64,000 nt of DNA from Alopecurus myosuroides (GCA_028641055.1 CM054062.1:175404380-175468379); one strand, 5' to 3'. Positions 46,332-57,946 are shown, counted from the stretch's first letter. Program-made: numbers and translations. The notes: generated by a model from the letters alone, not told the origin.

Positions 46332-46888
46332 TGCAACATCTGCTCGCAGACGGCGCGGCAAAGCGCGCCTACCCGTCTAGTACGAAAGAATTTTCGTGTT
46401 TTAGGAGTTTTATGCCCATATGAAAGAGTTTTCATGTTTTGGGAGATTATGCCCATACGAAAGAGTTTTCGTGTGCATGGTATTTTCCTTCGTTTTCAAA
46501 GGAGTCTTGCCTCATGATTTGTTCTTGAAAAGGTTGCTTCTATTCGAAGGAATTTTGTCCATACGAAGTTATTTTCGTGTTTGAACTTTCCATTCGAAAC
46601 TTTCTTCAATTTGATGATGCACGCTATGACGTCATGGCGCACTTTTCTCCTCCCGATGGGACGTGACGGGGTGAGAGCAGAGAGCCTGGCCCACATAGTC
46701 AGTTTTTTTACCGGGAAACGAGACGTCGCTCCCGATTTTTACGGAAACCGTGCAGTAAATGCGCACGATCTTCTGTTAAGATCGTGGCACGAAACAGCGT
46801 TCACCGCCTCCTCGTTTCATCTTCACACGTGGTGGCAGCGATGGACGCCATGTGGCGCATCGAGTGGCCAGCATCGATTCGTTCCGTG

Positions 46889-46896
46889 TATAAATA
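46889..46896 (+). promoter_or_regulatory. TATA box of the antisense gene
   Basis: TATAAATA lies 104 bases before the ATG at 47000, followed by a C/T-rich leader. This is a standard plant core promoter layout, on the strand opposite to gag-pol. Confidence 0.6.
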
Positions 46897-46999
46897 CGGG
46901 TCTTTGCGGTGCGGTAAATCTTTCCCAGTCTTCGTCTTCCAACCCGTCTTCTTCCTCGCGCTCATCTCCTTTCTCCCTCCAAGCTCGTGCTCAGTAGCG

Positions 47000-49825
47000 A
47001 TGGCGGGAGGCAAAAGACGTGGCGCTGCCATTTCCGCATCCGGGGAAGCTTCCGTGCAAACTGCACCGCGCTCGGGCGACTGGCGTTCGCCCAACACCAC
47101 CGCGAAGAGCATCAAGGAGATGCAGCGGGAGGGTTTGCTGCCGGCGAAGTCCGAGAAGCGGGTGCGCCTCGGAAAGAAGGAAGAGGTACCCAACCCGCAA
47201 GCAAACGAGCGTGTGGTCTTCGCGGACCACGTGTCTCGCGGTCTTTCCTTTCCCCTCCATCCGTTTCTTGTCGGGTTGCTGTATGTCTATGGCATACAGC
47301 TTCACGATCTTCCTCCGAACGCGGTGCAGCAGATATCGTGCTTCATCGTGTTCTGCGAATGCTTCCTTGGCATTCGCCCACATTGGGCGCTCTGGAAGGC
47401 CCTCTTCAAAGTCCGGATCTTCCGCGAGAAGTCGCGGGTAGACTCCGAGCCCGGCGAGCCGCTACGCACGGGTGGTTTTGGGATCCAAGCGAGATCGGAG
47501 ACCAGCTACTTCAGCATGTACTTCATCGACTCCGCGCAAGGCTGGAGGAGGAAATGGTTCTACGTCATCGACAACAGCTCGGGTGGGATCGTTGAATTCC
47601 ACCCGTTCGCTGTTTTGAAGAGACGGAAGTCCTGGTCGCACAAGTTGTCAGCCGAAGAAACCCAGGTCGTCGCGCCGCTACTCGCAAGAGTGGCAGCCCT
47701 CCGTGATCAAGCTGCTGGAGTCGTACTCAACGGGCTGCACCTGGCGAGTACCTTTCTGAAGCGCAGGATCCAACCTTTGCAGCTCAGGCCTTCCACGATG
47801 TGGGAGTATCAAGGCTCTAAGGATCCTAGCCGAGTGAGTCACGAGGAGCTTTCAAACGTCGAGTTCGAGAAGAAGATCGCGGCTATCACTAGCCTGAAGG
47901 TGGGAGAGAAATTTCCCGAGTGCACAGTCGCGGCCTTTGACGCGTCGAAGCCTCCGCCAGCCGCGGTGAGTTTATTCTTCTTCTCTTCTTTTATTTCCTT
48001 TATTTCCTTGCTTGTTCTGAATTTCAGTCGATTGAATTTTCCTATGCATTCTTCTGTCTTTTTCCATAGAGTTTATCCATGGCCACCTACTACCCTCCTG
48101 TATCTGGGGCGGAGGCCTCAGAGTTATTGGCGAGTAACTTGGATGCCCCAGCCGACACCAGTGTCGCCGACGCTTCTTCGAGCTCCGACCAAGATTCTTC
48201 GGATGATGCAGGAGACTCGGGTGGCGATCGTTATAAACGCCGTCGGGTAGAAGGTGATGAGGCCACTTCTAAGGACAACTCCTTGGAAGAGTCGCCCGGG
48301 AAGGAGCCCATCCACGCTACTCCTCTGCAAACGCGCGCCCCTTCCTCATTCCCAGTTATCCAGACCGCATGGAACGCGGATATGCTAGATGAGGAGGACG
48401 ACGAAGATGAGTAAGTTTCTTTCTCCTCGTTTTTAGTCGAACGTCTTCCTTTTGCATCTATGTTGATGCTTTGTCCTTTGTTGCAGCTTGCAAACCATTA
48501 GTCCTCGCAGGTATGCCTCTTCCCTTCCTCCCGAAAGGAAGAGTAAAGCAGGAGCTGCGGATGAGATTCCTGTTGCTGGCGCTGTCCAGAATTCGCCCAG
48601 CGTAGCCCCCAAAGTGGCGACTACGGAACATGGAGTTCCTAGTTCTGCTGCCGGAGCTTCGGCTTCAAAAGAGGCGACGGATAGCTCAGCAAATCCTCTC
48701 TCCCGTGCCACTGGCTAGGTAAATTCTGTTTCTTGCCTTTAATTTGTTATCGGGTGCACGACAGTGCTCCCGATGGGAGTAGCCCCCGAGGCTATACTCG
48801 AATGTTTGCAATCGAGTATAGGCTCAAATTTCACTCTTCTGACTTCCATTTTCATGTTATTTGCAGACGCTTGTCGACTCTCTTGCGGCGATTGGCCGTC
48901 GTGTTGTTCTTGCTGAATCCGACTGCGCGTTTCTTCGAGCGGACCGTAGTCGGCTTACCTCTGAGAACGAGCTTCTTCGAAGTAAGTTCAGCCCCTCTTT
49001 TTTTCTGTTTGCATTTCTTCTATGAGTTCTTCGATTCTGATAAATGTTGTCGTGCAGCTCAACTTGAGTTCTCGAAGTCCGAGAAGGACAATGCTTCTAC
49101 TCGGGCGATAGCTCTAGAGGCTGAGCTGGCGACCGTTCGCCAAGATCTGGAGTCCTCCCGCATGTCTTCGGCTGATCTTGAGGGGAAGCTTGCTTCTGCC
49201 CTAGAGGCTTTGAAGAAATTGGAGACAGCCAGCACCAAGGCGGATGCTGATCTTGTCGACTTTATCCGTCCCCTTGCCGGGCGCTTTGCGGGTAAGTTAT
49301 TTTTGGTTTGTAATTTGCCTTCTGCTGTCTTGATTCTTGACGTTCTTTTTCTTTGTAGGTCTTCTGGGTGTTCCTCTGGAAATTCCAGGAATCCAGCGGG
49401 TGGACGCGCTGACAGACTCCCTCGCTCAGCTTAGGAGGCATGCCGAAGGAATTTGCTCCTTGGTCGGCAACGCTACTCAAGTGTTGACGCAGCTGCATGG
49501 TCGCCTTCTCATCAATGCTTCATCTCCACCCGCGCTAGGTGACCTGCTGAAGATCTTCTCGGAGAGCAATCTCCTGGATGCCTACGCGGTTGCTCAGTCG
49601 GAATCCGGGGCGAAGACGGCTATCCAGTTCGCGCTGGCGCATGGAGTTAGCGGCCTGGAGGAGGCCTACTCGGATCTCCCAGTCGATCCTTCCACGGGCA
49701 AAAAGGTACGGCTCAGTCGTTTTGGCGAGCCAGCCGCCGTCCTCGCTCGGAAGCTATCTGAGCTGTTTGCTCGACTTAAGGGAGGGGCGACTGCCGCGAG
49801 TGGGAGTACCACTGTAGCTTCTTAG
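47000..49825 (+). pseudogene. Antisense spliced gene of the Gypsy element, 'putative gypsy type transposon' family
   Basis: Exons 47000-47965, 48070-48410, 48487-48718, 48867-48981, 49058-49291 and 49359-49825 have GT-AG introns, and codon phases match at every junction. Exon 1 contains a segment around HPFLVGLLYVYGIQLHDLPP (about residues 87-106) and FIVFCECFLGIRPHWALW that I recognise as the plant domain called putative gypsy type transposon (Transposase_28). Exon 2 is acidic and serine-rich with a basic KRRR stretch, exons 4-5 look like a coiled coil, and exon 6 is helical. An in-frame TAG (48716-48718) abuts the exon 3 donor; CAG would be usual there. With it, the product is 512 residues; without it, 784. 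The function of these proteins is not known. Confidence 0.75.
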
Positions 49826-50026
49826 TTTAGTTCGTTTGTACTTTGCAACTCCGATTGTAATGAACCTTGGGATGTGCTCCCGTTTTTTCAATATTTTAAT
49901 CGAGATGCTTTTGCTGAAATGCTTCCCGCGGTTGTTCGTGTGCTCCCCCCGAGCACCTGTTGAGTAGGTGGTAAATATATCTCGAGTAGGGCACCTTATT
50001 CCTTTAATCTTCATTGTGCTTTTCAG

Positions 50027-50834
50027 ATATCCTGGGTGGCCGCAGAACCTTCAAGTGGACCTGCTGCCCCAACTGATCCACTTGTTGCTGCTGTGGGGAC
50101 TTTGGCGGGTCTCCGTGATCGTGTAGCTGATGGTGAGCGCAGGCTGAAAGCTTTGCGCGGGGTGGCCGATGTGGCGAAGTCCAAGCAAAAACTGGCGACT
50201 GAACGCGAACAGTTTCTGATGGATGAGTTGGCTTCTGTTGCTAGGGACTTGTTGTGTAAGTAATACAGCCCTCGAATCTTCTTTGTCTTGTTTTCCTTGC
50301 CTAATCATGTATATTTGCTCTTTAGTTGTTAAACCGGACGTTAGGGAGGAAAAACAGTGGGTAGAAAACCACATTCTTCAAGAAGCTGGCAGCTCTAAGC
50401 CTCATGCGAGTAACTTTTGGTCTGATCGCAGTCGAGGCTTTGTGCTGGCTACTTTGAAGTTCCGTATCAATCAGGTAAAAGTTCTCGTGAGTTCCTTTCA
50501 CGGGGTCTTGATCGCGATGAACGCCGCGTTCTATCCGCTGGAAAGGGGTCCCGAAGACTAGAGCCATCTTCTCAGGTTGTTCGGACACGAGGGAGAAATT
50601 CGCGAGTGTGTGCGCAATCAGATGACTTGCGGCGCGGTGGTGGCTCTCTCCTTTGTCCGGATATGGCATCCTGAGATAAAATTTTACTCCGTAGCTAGGC
50701 TTCCAGATGGTCCAATTGATGATATTTCTCCGCACTATGATGTTGTTCGTCCTGCAGCAGAGAAAATCATTCGACTAACCTCTGAGGAAGTAGATAGAGT
50801 GTTGGCGACTGAAAATGCTTATCGCCATGATTAA
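50027..50834 (+). pseudogene. Second coding block of the antisense gene
   Basis: Exons 50027-50255 and 50326-50834 join in phase through a GT-AG intron. The product has a helical segment (around GERRLKALRGVADVAKSK) and a C-terminal part around CGAVVALSFVRIWHPEIKF, which I recall from the C-terminal halves of proteins in this family. An in-frame TAG at 50559-50561 interrupts the second exon. The block could be the 3' end of the same gene, if the stop at 49825 is bypassed by splicing, or a separate one. Confidence 0.55.
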
Positions 50835-51112
50835 TTGTTGGATGTGTACATCCTGTGATGATGTATAGTTTGTAAAACTGTTGTAAGGTGTGTGGCCCTG
50901 TATGTATAAATTTTCTTGTGATGCTTAATTGTAGGCGTAGCCCCCGTGTGTTTATGGGGTGTGTACCTGTAACTATCTAGCATATAAGAATGAATAATCT
51001 TCGAGTAAATATGGTTGAGAAACCATGTATTTTATTGCGATGACTGAGGAGTCATGTATTCGAGCTACAAGAGTGGCTAGTATAGCCTTATTTGTTGTGA
51101 GAACAAGTAAAT

Positions 51113-52708
51113 CTAGGGATAAAATTTGCGGAGGTGTGCGATATTCCAAGGATTGGAATAAATTCCTCCAGTCGACGGGTTCTTCAGCCTGTATGCTCCG
51201 CCTGGGATAACTTCGTGTATGACGAAGGGTCCTTCCCATGGTGACTCGAGCTTGTGTCCCTCCTTCTGCTTGAGCCGCAGCACTAGATCTCCTACCGCGA
51301 ATGCTCTGTGGCGTATGCGGCGACTATGATAGTTTCGCAGCGATTGTTGATATACTACGGATCTTGCGAGCGCTATATCTCGCATCTCATCGAGTGCATC
51401 CATATCTTCCGCGAGTGCCCTGTTGGAGGTTTCTTCGCTGTAAGCCACAACTCGTGGTGCGCTGAACCTAACATACTCGGGAAGGACCGCTTCTGCTCCG
51501 TATACCATGAAAAATGGCGTGTAGTTTGTGGATCGATTTGGAGTTGTGCGGAGGCTCCATAGTACGGAGGGTAGCTCTTCGGCCCAATGTCCTGCTGCTG
51601 GTTGTAGACGATCGAGTAGACGTTTCTTGATGCCAGCTGAAACTAAGCCGTTGGATCTTTCGACTTGTCCGTTCGTTTGCGGGTGGGCAACTGAAGCAAA
51701 CTTGAAGTTGATGCCATTTTCCTCGCAGAACTGTTGTGTTTCCTTTGCCGTGAAGTTTGTGCCATTATCTGTAATGATATCGTGTGGTACCCCAAATCTG
51801 CATACGATGGAATCGAGGAACTTGACGGCGCATTGGGCGCTAGCCAAAGTTACTGGCATGGCCTCGATCCATTTGGTGAACTTGTCGACTGCGACCAGCA
51901 AGTGTGTATATCCACCCGGCGTGGACTTGCGTAGCGGTCCTACCATGTCTAGACCCCATTGTGCAAAAGGCCAGGCGATGGGTATCATATGCAGTTCCGT
52001 AGCAGGTGCATGTGGTCTTGGTGCGAATCGCTGGCAAGCGTTGCATCGTTCGACTAGCTCCTTTGCGTCCTTGGCTGCCGTGAGCCAATAGAATCCTGCT
52101 CGGAAGGCTTTTCCCATTATTGTTTTCCAACTACCGTGATGCCCACAATCTCCTTGGTGGATGTCCTGGAGTAATTCTTTGCCATCCTCGGGTGCGATGC
52201 AACGCTGAAGTATACCCGAGATGCTTTGCTTGTATAATTCTCCGTTGATTACCCGAAAGGATTTACTGCGCCTGATTATCTGTCGAGCCTCGCGGGGATC
52301 GGCCGGGAGCTGTCGAGAGGACAGGTAGTAGAGGTACTTCTGCGTCCAGACTGGCTCGACCAGAAAAACCTGTCGTGAAATGTTATGAATAAGCTCGATG
52401 ATGGCAACTTGCGGGCTGACCTCTGTTTCTGGTGTTGCGGGTACTCCTGCAGCTTTTTTGACTTTGACTGAGCGCTTGATCATCCGTTCGAAATATATTC
52501 CTGGCGGTATGGGTGTGTTTGTGGAACCCATGTTTGCCAGTCTATCTGCTTCTTCGTTGCTGGATCTCGCAATGTGTTTCAGCTCGCATCCCTTGAAGCT
52601 CCCTTCGAGTAGGTTGTACATGTCGCGATATGCGATCATGTTTTCAGCAATTGCATCACATTCCTTCATTGTTTGCTGCACGATGAGTTTGGAGTCGTCG
52701 TAGATCAT
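51113..52708 (-). pseudogene. RNase H end and integrase of the 16-kb Gypsy element
   Basis: The first 65 residues complete RNase H (around SNEEADRLANMGS). Integrase follows with a zinc-binding CNACQR, the DDE core in LDMVGPLRKS, ITDNGTNFT and NGQVERSNG, and a C-terminal region around GDLVLRLKQKEGHKLESPW that ends without a chromodomain. The segment is separated from the RNase H start by an in-frame TGA (52709-52711). In the intact element it would insert the cDNA in the nucleus. The integrase itself is uninterrupted. Confidence 0.9.
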
Positions 52709-52711
52709 TAG

Positions 52712-53443
52712 TCAAGTAGCTCCGCAAGCGACTGCCATCTTCATCCCGTGCAACAGGGCTTCATATTCTGCGTCGTTGTTCGATGCTGGATCATCGGGTG
52801 GGAAGTCCAATCGTAGGACGTATTGCATCTTATCTCCCCTAGGCGATATGAGGACGATTCCAGCTCCTGCTCCTTCGTTTCTTTTGGATCTGTCAAAGTA
52901 CATTATCCAGTTGCTCGTGTACTCAGGCGGTCCGGGCGTTTGTAACTCTGTCCATTCGCTTAAGAATTCCACGAGTACCTGGGACTTGATTGCGTTGCGT
53001 CCTGCGTACGTGATGTCCCAAGCGCCCAGCTCGATGCTCCATTTGGCTATTCTTCCGGATGTCATAGGGTTGTTCATGATTGTCCCGAGTGACGCATCAT
53101 TAACCACTGTGATGGCGTGTTCCTGGAAATAGTGCTTGAGCTTTCGGGCTGTAAGAACAACTCCATATGCGAGCTTCTGGTAATGAGGATATCGTTGCTT
53201 GCATGGCAAAAGCACTTCACTGATGTAATAGATTGGTCGTTGGACTCCGGATGCCTTGCCCTCCTCAGGTCGTTCGACTACGATTGCTGTGCTGATGACC
53301 TGGTTTGTGGCGGCTAGGTATAAGTAGAGTGGCTCCCTTTCTTGCGGTGTTGCAAGGACGCGCCTGCTTTGCAATGACCGCTTCAAATCTGCGAACGCTT
53401 GTTTAGCTTCTGGTGTCCACTCGAATTTGTCCGTCTTCTTCAA
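52712..53443 (-). pseudogene. RT thumb and RNase H of the 16-kb Gypsy element
   Basis: The frame begins with the connection region (around KFEWTPEAKQAFADLK), runs through the older RNase H-like domain and into a second RNase H (MYFDRSKRNEGAGAGIVLIS; NNDAEYEALLHGM). Two consecutive RNase H domains are typical of the Tat group. It ends in TGA at 52712-52709, probably from CGA. The frame is shifted by one relative to RT (53403-54281). Confidence 0.85.
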
Positions 53444-54281
53444 CAGCTTGTAGAAGGGTAGCTTGTTCTCCCAATCGGGCGATGAACCTGCTCAGAGCGG
53501 CTAGTCGCCCTGCGAGCTGCTGGACTCCGCGTAGATTGGTTGGATCCTTCATAGTCAAGATTGCTTGTATTTTCTCTGGGTTGGCTTCGATGCCTCTGGC
53601 GGATACCAGGTACCCGAGAAGTTTTCCTGATGGGACGCCGAAGACGCATTTCGTCGGGTTGAGTTTGATTCTGTATGCGTTGAGGGCGTCGAATGTTTCT
53701 CTAATGTCTTCGAGGAGTGTGTCCTCAACTCGAGTCTTGATAACGATGTCGTCAACGTGCACTTGTAAGTTCTTGCCAATGAGCTTGGCGAGGCATTTTT
53801 GCATGCAGCGCTGGTATGTTGCGCCTGCGTTCTTGAGCCCGAAGGGCATTGTCGTGTAGCAATATACGTCGTGTGGCGTGATAAATGCGGTCTTTTCTTC
53901 GTCCTCCCGTTTCATCCGGATCTGATTGTAGCCTGAATAGGCGTCCAGGAAAGAGAGGCGTTGACAGCCTGCCATAGAATCCACGATCTGGTCGATTCGC
54001 GGGAGGGGGAAGTTATCCTTGGGGCAGTGCTTGTTTAATGACGTGTAGTCGATGCATACTCGAAGGATGTCCGTGTTTTTCTTGGGGACCAGCACTGGAT
54101 TTGCTAACCAGGTGAATATTTTGATCTCCCTGATGAAATTTGCTGCTAGCAACCTGTTTACTTCTTCTCCGAGCGCTTTCTGCTTGGGTTCTGAAAATCG
54201 TCGAGTAGTCTGTTTGATGGGTTTGGCATCTGGAAAGACTTCGAGTGAGTGCTTGGCAAACTCCCTGGGTATTCCTGGCAT
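53403..54281 (-). pseudogene. Reverse transcriptase of the 16-kb Gypsy element
   Basis: The RT motifs are in order: LVPKKNTDILRVCIDY, LSFLDAYSGYNQI, MPFGLKNAGATYQR, the active site VHVDDIVIKT with both aspartates kept, and LGYLVSARGIEANP. The first residue shown is an internal ATG (MPGIPREFAKHS); the frame is open upstream to a TAG at 54345, which interrupts the link to protease. A frameshift at about 53450-53475 separates it from RNase H. Confidence 0.9.
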
Positions 54282-54344
54282 ATCTGAGGGCTGCCAGGCG
54301 AAAATTTCCCAGTACTCACGGAGGAGTTTGACGAGCGCGCTTTC

Positions 54345-54890
54345 CTATGCTTGCGAGAGGGTGGTTGAGACCATCGCTGTCTTCGCAGAATCTGTCGGGT
54401 GCACTTGATGCTTTCGGGTATCACTGTTGGCGCTGAACTCCACCTCCGGTGCGTTTTTCTTCGTGAGGGGCATCACGGAGTGATCCGTGGTTTTTGCCAG
54501 CTCTTGAAGTTCTTCTTGCATCCCGAAAGATTTTGCGATCTCGTTGAATTCAATGTCGCACTTGTTGGATTTCTGAAAGTCTCCATCGATTCTGATCACA
54601 CCATATTCTCCAGGTAACTTGAGCTTCAGGTAGGCGTAGTGTGGTACTGCCATGAATCTAGCGAACGCTGTTCGTCTAAGAATGGCGTGGTACTGTGAAG
54701 GCCAGTCGACGACTTCGAAGTCGAGGAATTCTCTTCTGTAGTTGCTTTTGGTGCCGAGCACAACTTCTAAGTTGATTGTGCCGAGTGGACGGATTGCCTT
54801 TCCCGGAACTATCCCGTGAAAGGATGTCTCTGATTCCGCGAGGCCGTCCAGATTCCTATTCATCCGATGGAGTGTATCCGCGTAGATAAG
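54345..54890 (-). pseudogene. Aspartic protease segment of the 16-kb Gypsy element
   Basis: The readable frame starts at 54863, and the residues just before it (around FMDGDSAINL, in another frame near 54895) are where the protease active site should be. A one-base loss there breaks the link with gag. The rest shows the protease C-terminal region (NYRREFLDFEVVDWPSQYHAIL). It ends in TAG at 54345-54347 in the same frame as RT. Confidence 0.75.
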
Positions 54891-54949
54891 TTGATGGCAC
54901 TGTCACCATCCATGAATACACGGGCCAAGTCGTAGTTGCCAATCTGTGC

Positions 54950-57023
54950 TTAAATGACAAGGGCGGCGTGTCCTGGTCGATGGACTCGTGGCGGGTGATC
55001 TTTCATCGAAAATGTGATTGGTTGATCCGCCATCTTCAGGTACTCGGGCTTTGTTGGCGGAGTCTGCACAGCCATGCACAATTGCCTTGTGTTAGTCTTT
55101 TGAGCTCTGTGGGATGGACATACCTTATGTATCATCGCGAGTTGCCCTGCTGGATTCGGGTACGCATTGGCCCCGGAGTTTTGTGCAGGTGGTGCGGGTA
55201 GCGCAGCTAATGCCATGTTTGGATTTGCTGGTGGAGGAAGGGGTTGTGGCGGTTGGAATCCTTGGTGGCCTCCTCCTGGAAGCGGTGGGTAATTTTGAGT
55301 GGCTGCAGATCTTTTTCTGGCGAGTGCTTCTGAGATATCAATAAACTTTCGGCAATCCTTAAGAAGATGTGTTGCCTTAGTTTTGCCCGTGCGCTTATCT
55401 GTAAATAGATGTAGCGAGCAGTATCCATCGAGGTCTTCCTCGGGTGATTTTTCTTCAGCCTTTGGTCTCCACTCGCGATTCCCACGGCGACCGGAGTCGC
55501 GGCTTCGCGTGAATTCCGCCGCTACCAACTCCTCTCGATCCTCGTGATCGTAATATTTCCTCCTTTTCCTCCGGCCATGACGGTCTTCATCGTGCGTAGG
55601 CGATGATGCTCTCTCGTTGCGCATTGCGTCTTCTCCGTTAGCCCACTTTTTGGCTATGATCATTAGTTCTCCAATAGTTTTGGGTGCATCCCTGCCTAGT
55701 TCTTCTCTGAAAGCAGTTCTTCGGGCGCCTTTCGCAAAGGCCTCAATCGCCACTTCTTCCGAGATGGTTCCCGCAGTGTTCCTGAGTGTGGTCCATCGTT
55801 GGATATATTCGCGGGTAGACTCACCGCTTTTCTGCTTGCATGCTCGCAGTTCTTCAATGGTGGCCGGCCTCTTGTAGGTCGACTGGAAATTTTTGCAAAA
55901 GTCTCGATGCAAGTCATCCCATGATGCTAACAAGATCTTGGTCTTCTTTCCAGCCAGCTGCGGGCCGCGCCAACGAGATGCAAATTGAGATATTGCATAG
56001 CTGTGTTCTTGTTCCCACATTGGCATTTTACTGCCGTGAGGTAATCGCTTAGCCATTGAGAAGGCTCGAGTGAGCCGTCGTACTTTGTCACCTCTGTGCT
56101 GAGCTTGAATCTCCTGGGTAGAGGTGCTTCGCGGATGCTGCGGGCAAAGCAGAGCGCACCGCAGGTTTCGTCATCCGACGAGCTAGATGAAGAGCGCCCG
56201 CGATATCGCGAAGCCCTCGCTTTATCTACTTTATTTTGTGCGATGTCCGATCGCGCGTCATGTCCTGGCCGATCGCGGTCGGCGTCCTTCCTTGGCTCCT
56301 TGCTTCGCTTTCGCGAGCGGCTGCTGTGATGCCGCGAGCTTTTGTCTCTCGGACTGCCTTCACTGCTGCTTCGACTGTCATCACGGCGCCATGCTTCTTT
56401 TCCTTGGCCACGACGTGGCGATCTATCCCTTCTTGGCGAAGTGCTCCTATGTTTGCGGGATGCTTCCCTATCCTTCTCTTTCTCTTTCTCCTGAGCCTTG
56501 CGGCTGCCAGTCCTAGTCCCTTGCGTACTTGTTTATACTGCTCCGCCCGAGGGTCACTTTCCGTCGGTTGATTCATCTGCATGTAAGTTGCTGCGGCTAG
56601 AACCACGGCAGCGGGAGTTTGCGGGTAGACATTGCCGTCGTCATCGACTCGCATGAGAGAAGGAGTGATCGATCTGCTGGTCCCGGCTAGGGATTCATTG
56701 TTCCTGGATGTAGATGCGTGCCCCTTCCTCGCGGGTCGGGTTCCGACCGAGGGTGTTATGGACAGCCCGGCTCGTCTTTGGCTCGACTCATCCGCCGCTC
56801 TTCTTCGGCGAGCCAGATCTATCCGAGCGTCTTTGATGGTCGTGGCTGCTCTCACTAGGTGATAGTGGTAGGCAACCATGTCTTCGTGTGAAGCCCCGGC
56901 TGCGGGTGGCTTGCTCGTTCGCATAGCCTCCTTCGCTCGGTTCCAAGATTCCCGTGAGACGCCGATTATGTTGCGCTCTGCCGCGCTATGTTCCGTTTCC
57001 GAGGCTTGTTCCGATCCTGCCAT
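54950..57023 (-). pseudogene. Gag of the 16-kb Gypsy element, in several frames
   Basis: The N-terminal part (57023-56226) is a basic, alanine-rich region. The capsid core follows with GSLEPSQWLSDYLTAV and NTAMQYLNLHLVGAARSW in one frame (about 56110-55930), then shifts to another frame with EELRACKQKSGESTREYIQR and a C-terminal basic and P-rich tail down to 54950. At least two frameshifts, near 56200 and near 55935, break it. The likely start is the ATG at 57023. Confidence 0.8.
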
Positions 57024-57427
57024 GCAGACTTGAGCCAGTCGAGGCTCGTGCGTCCTAGGCGTAGATCGAAAGTTCCTTTGAATTCTTGATGGTTCCTCTG
57101 TCGAGAGGGTATGGTAGTCGTTGGCATTGAAGCGGATGGACTTGCCGCTTTTCTCCAGATGACGGCGCGAGTCGACAGCTCCAGATTCAGTTTCTTATTC
57201 ATCCGAGGAGTGGAGGATCCCGTCCCTGTTGGTCACGAATTTCAGGCTCCCGAACGTCAAGGTGACGCTCTTCTCCAGATCCTCGAATACCGGGCGCGAT
57301 TCCGGCGAGTGAGGTGTGACCACGACAGATCCGATCCGTATAGGATTGTTCGGAGCCGTAGTCGATGGTTTCCAACGGGAGTGGGTTGTCGATGAAGCCG
57401 AAGATGCCGGTGATCCAGCGCCCGTCG

Positions 57428-57445
57428 TCCCCACGGTCGGCGCCA
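57428..57445 (-). other. Primer binding site of the 16-kb Gypsy element
   Basis: On the minus strand TGGCGCCGACCGTGGGGA starts two bases after the LTR end. TGG pairs with the CCA of a tRNA 3' end. I do not assign the tRNA. Confidence 0.7.
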
Positions 57446-57447
57446 AT

Positions 57448-57941
57448 TGTCGAATCTCTGACTCTACAAATCCCTTAGGTGACCCTATCGGGTTTCGACT
57501 AGGAGAACTCATGAGCGCTGGTGGAATCGTCGGCTAGACAGGGGGCGAGATTTACCCAGGTTCGGGGCCCTCGTAGAGGTAAAACCCTTACTCCTGCCTC
57601 TGTCGATCTGTATTAGTCGAATAGATCGGTTACAATGGTGATGGCTCGAGCCGAGAGTATGATCTCAAGCTCAAGGTTTTGGTGTTGCGGTGTTGCTTGG
57701 TCCTCTTCCGGTGGCTCTCCTGGCCTTATATAGGTGGCCAGGTCTCAAACCCTACCCGGAGAGGACTCGAATTCTAACCTTAAGTCGGTTACATATTTCC
57801 TAACTTAACCCGCAAGTTTAGTGCGGGTGGGCTTCACGTGGGCCTTCTGGAACACTCCAAGGGCTCCTCTTCTTGGGCCTTAACCTTGGGCCTGAGAGGG
57901 GGTGTCCTTACCCGCAGGGTCCAAGATCCATGTCTTCGTCA
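57448..57941 (-). repeat. 5' LTR (element orientation) of the 16-kb Gypsy element
   Basis: This is the same 494-bp length as the other LTR, with four differences by eye, and is directly followed by the GTACG target duplication and the LINE. Confidence 0.95.
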
Positions 57942-57946
57942 GTACG

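Larger units (their letters stand above)
42900..46380 (+). mobile_element. Helitron remnant inside the Gypsy element (5' end not resolved)
   Basis: The 3' end is clear: a 6-bp stem GGCGCG/CGCGCC (46352-46357 and 46364-46369), then CTAG at 46377-46380 followed by T. The body holds a broken Pif1-type helicase (44.2-44.75 kb) and a GC-rich segment (43200-43620) that may be a captured exon. No convincing 5' TC terminus was found; it should lie somewhere near 42.9-43.0 kb. Confidence 0.6.
41865..57941 (-). mobile_element. 16-kb Ty3/Gypsy element (Tat-like) with antisense gene
   Basis: Two 494-bp LTRs (41865-42358 and 57448-57941) flank the element and GTACG is duplicated at 41860-41864 and 57942-57946. 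Gag and pol read on the minus strand; the primer site adjoins the right LTR and the polypurine tract the left one. A long 3' domain (42.4-51 kb) holds a spliced gene on the opposite strand and a Helitron remnant. An extra region between integrase and 3' LTR, often with an antisense ORF, is characteristic of the Tat/Retand group. No chromodomain is seen. Confidence 0.95.

Noticed and set aside
47019..47595. Other plus-strand frames over exon 1 of the antisense gene
   Set aside because: They lack domain motifs; the frame from the ATG at 47000 carries the recognisable family segment and joins in phase with the later exons.
53413..53859. Plus-strand frame over the RT region of the 16-kb Gypsy element
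   Set aside because: It is the shadow of the minus-strand RT, which has all expected motifs.
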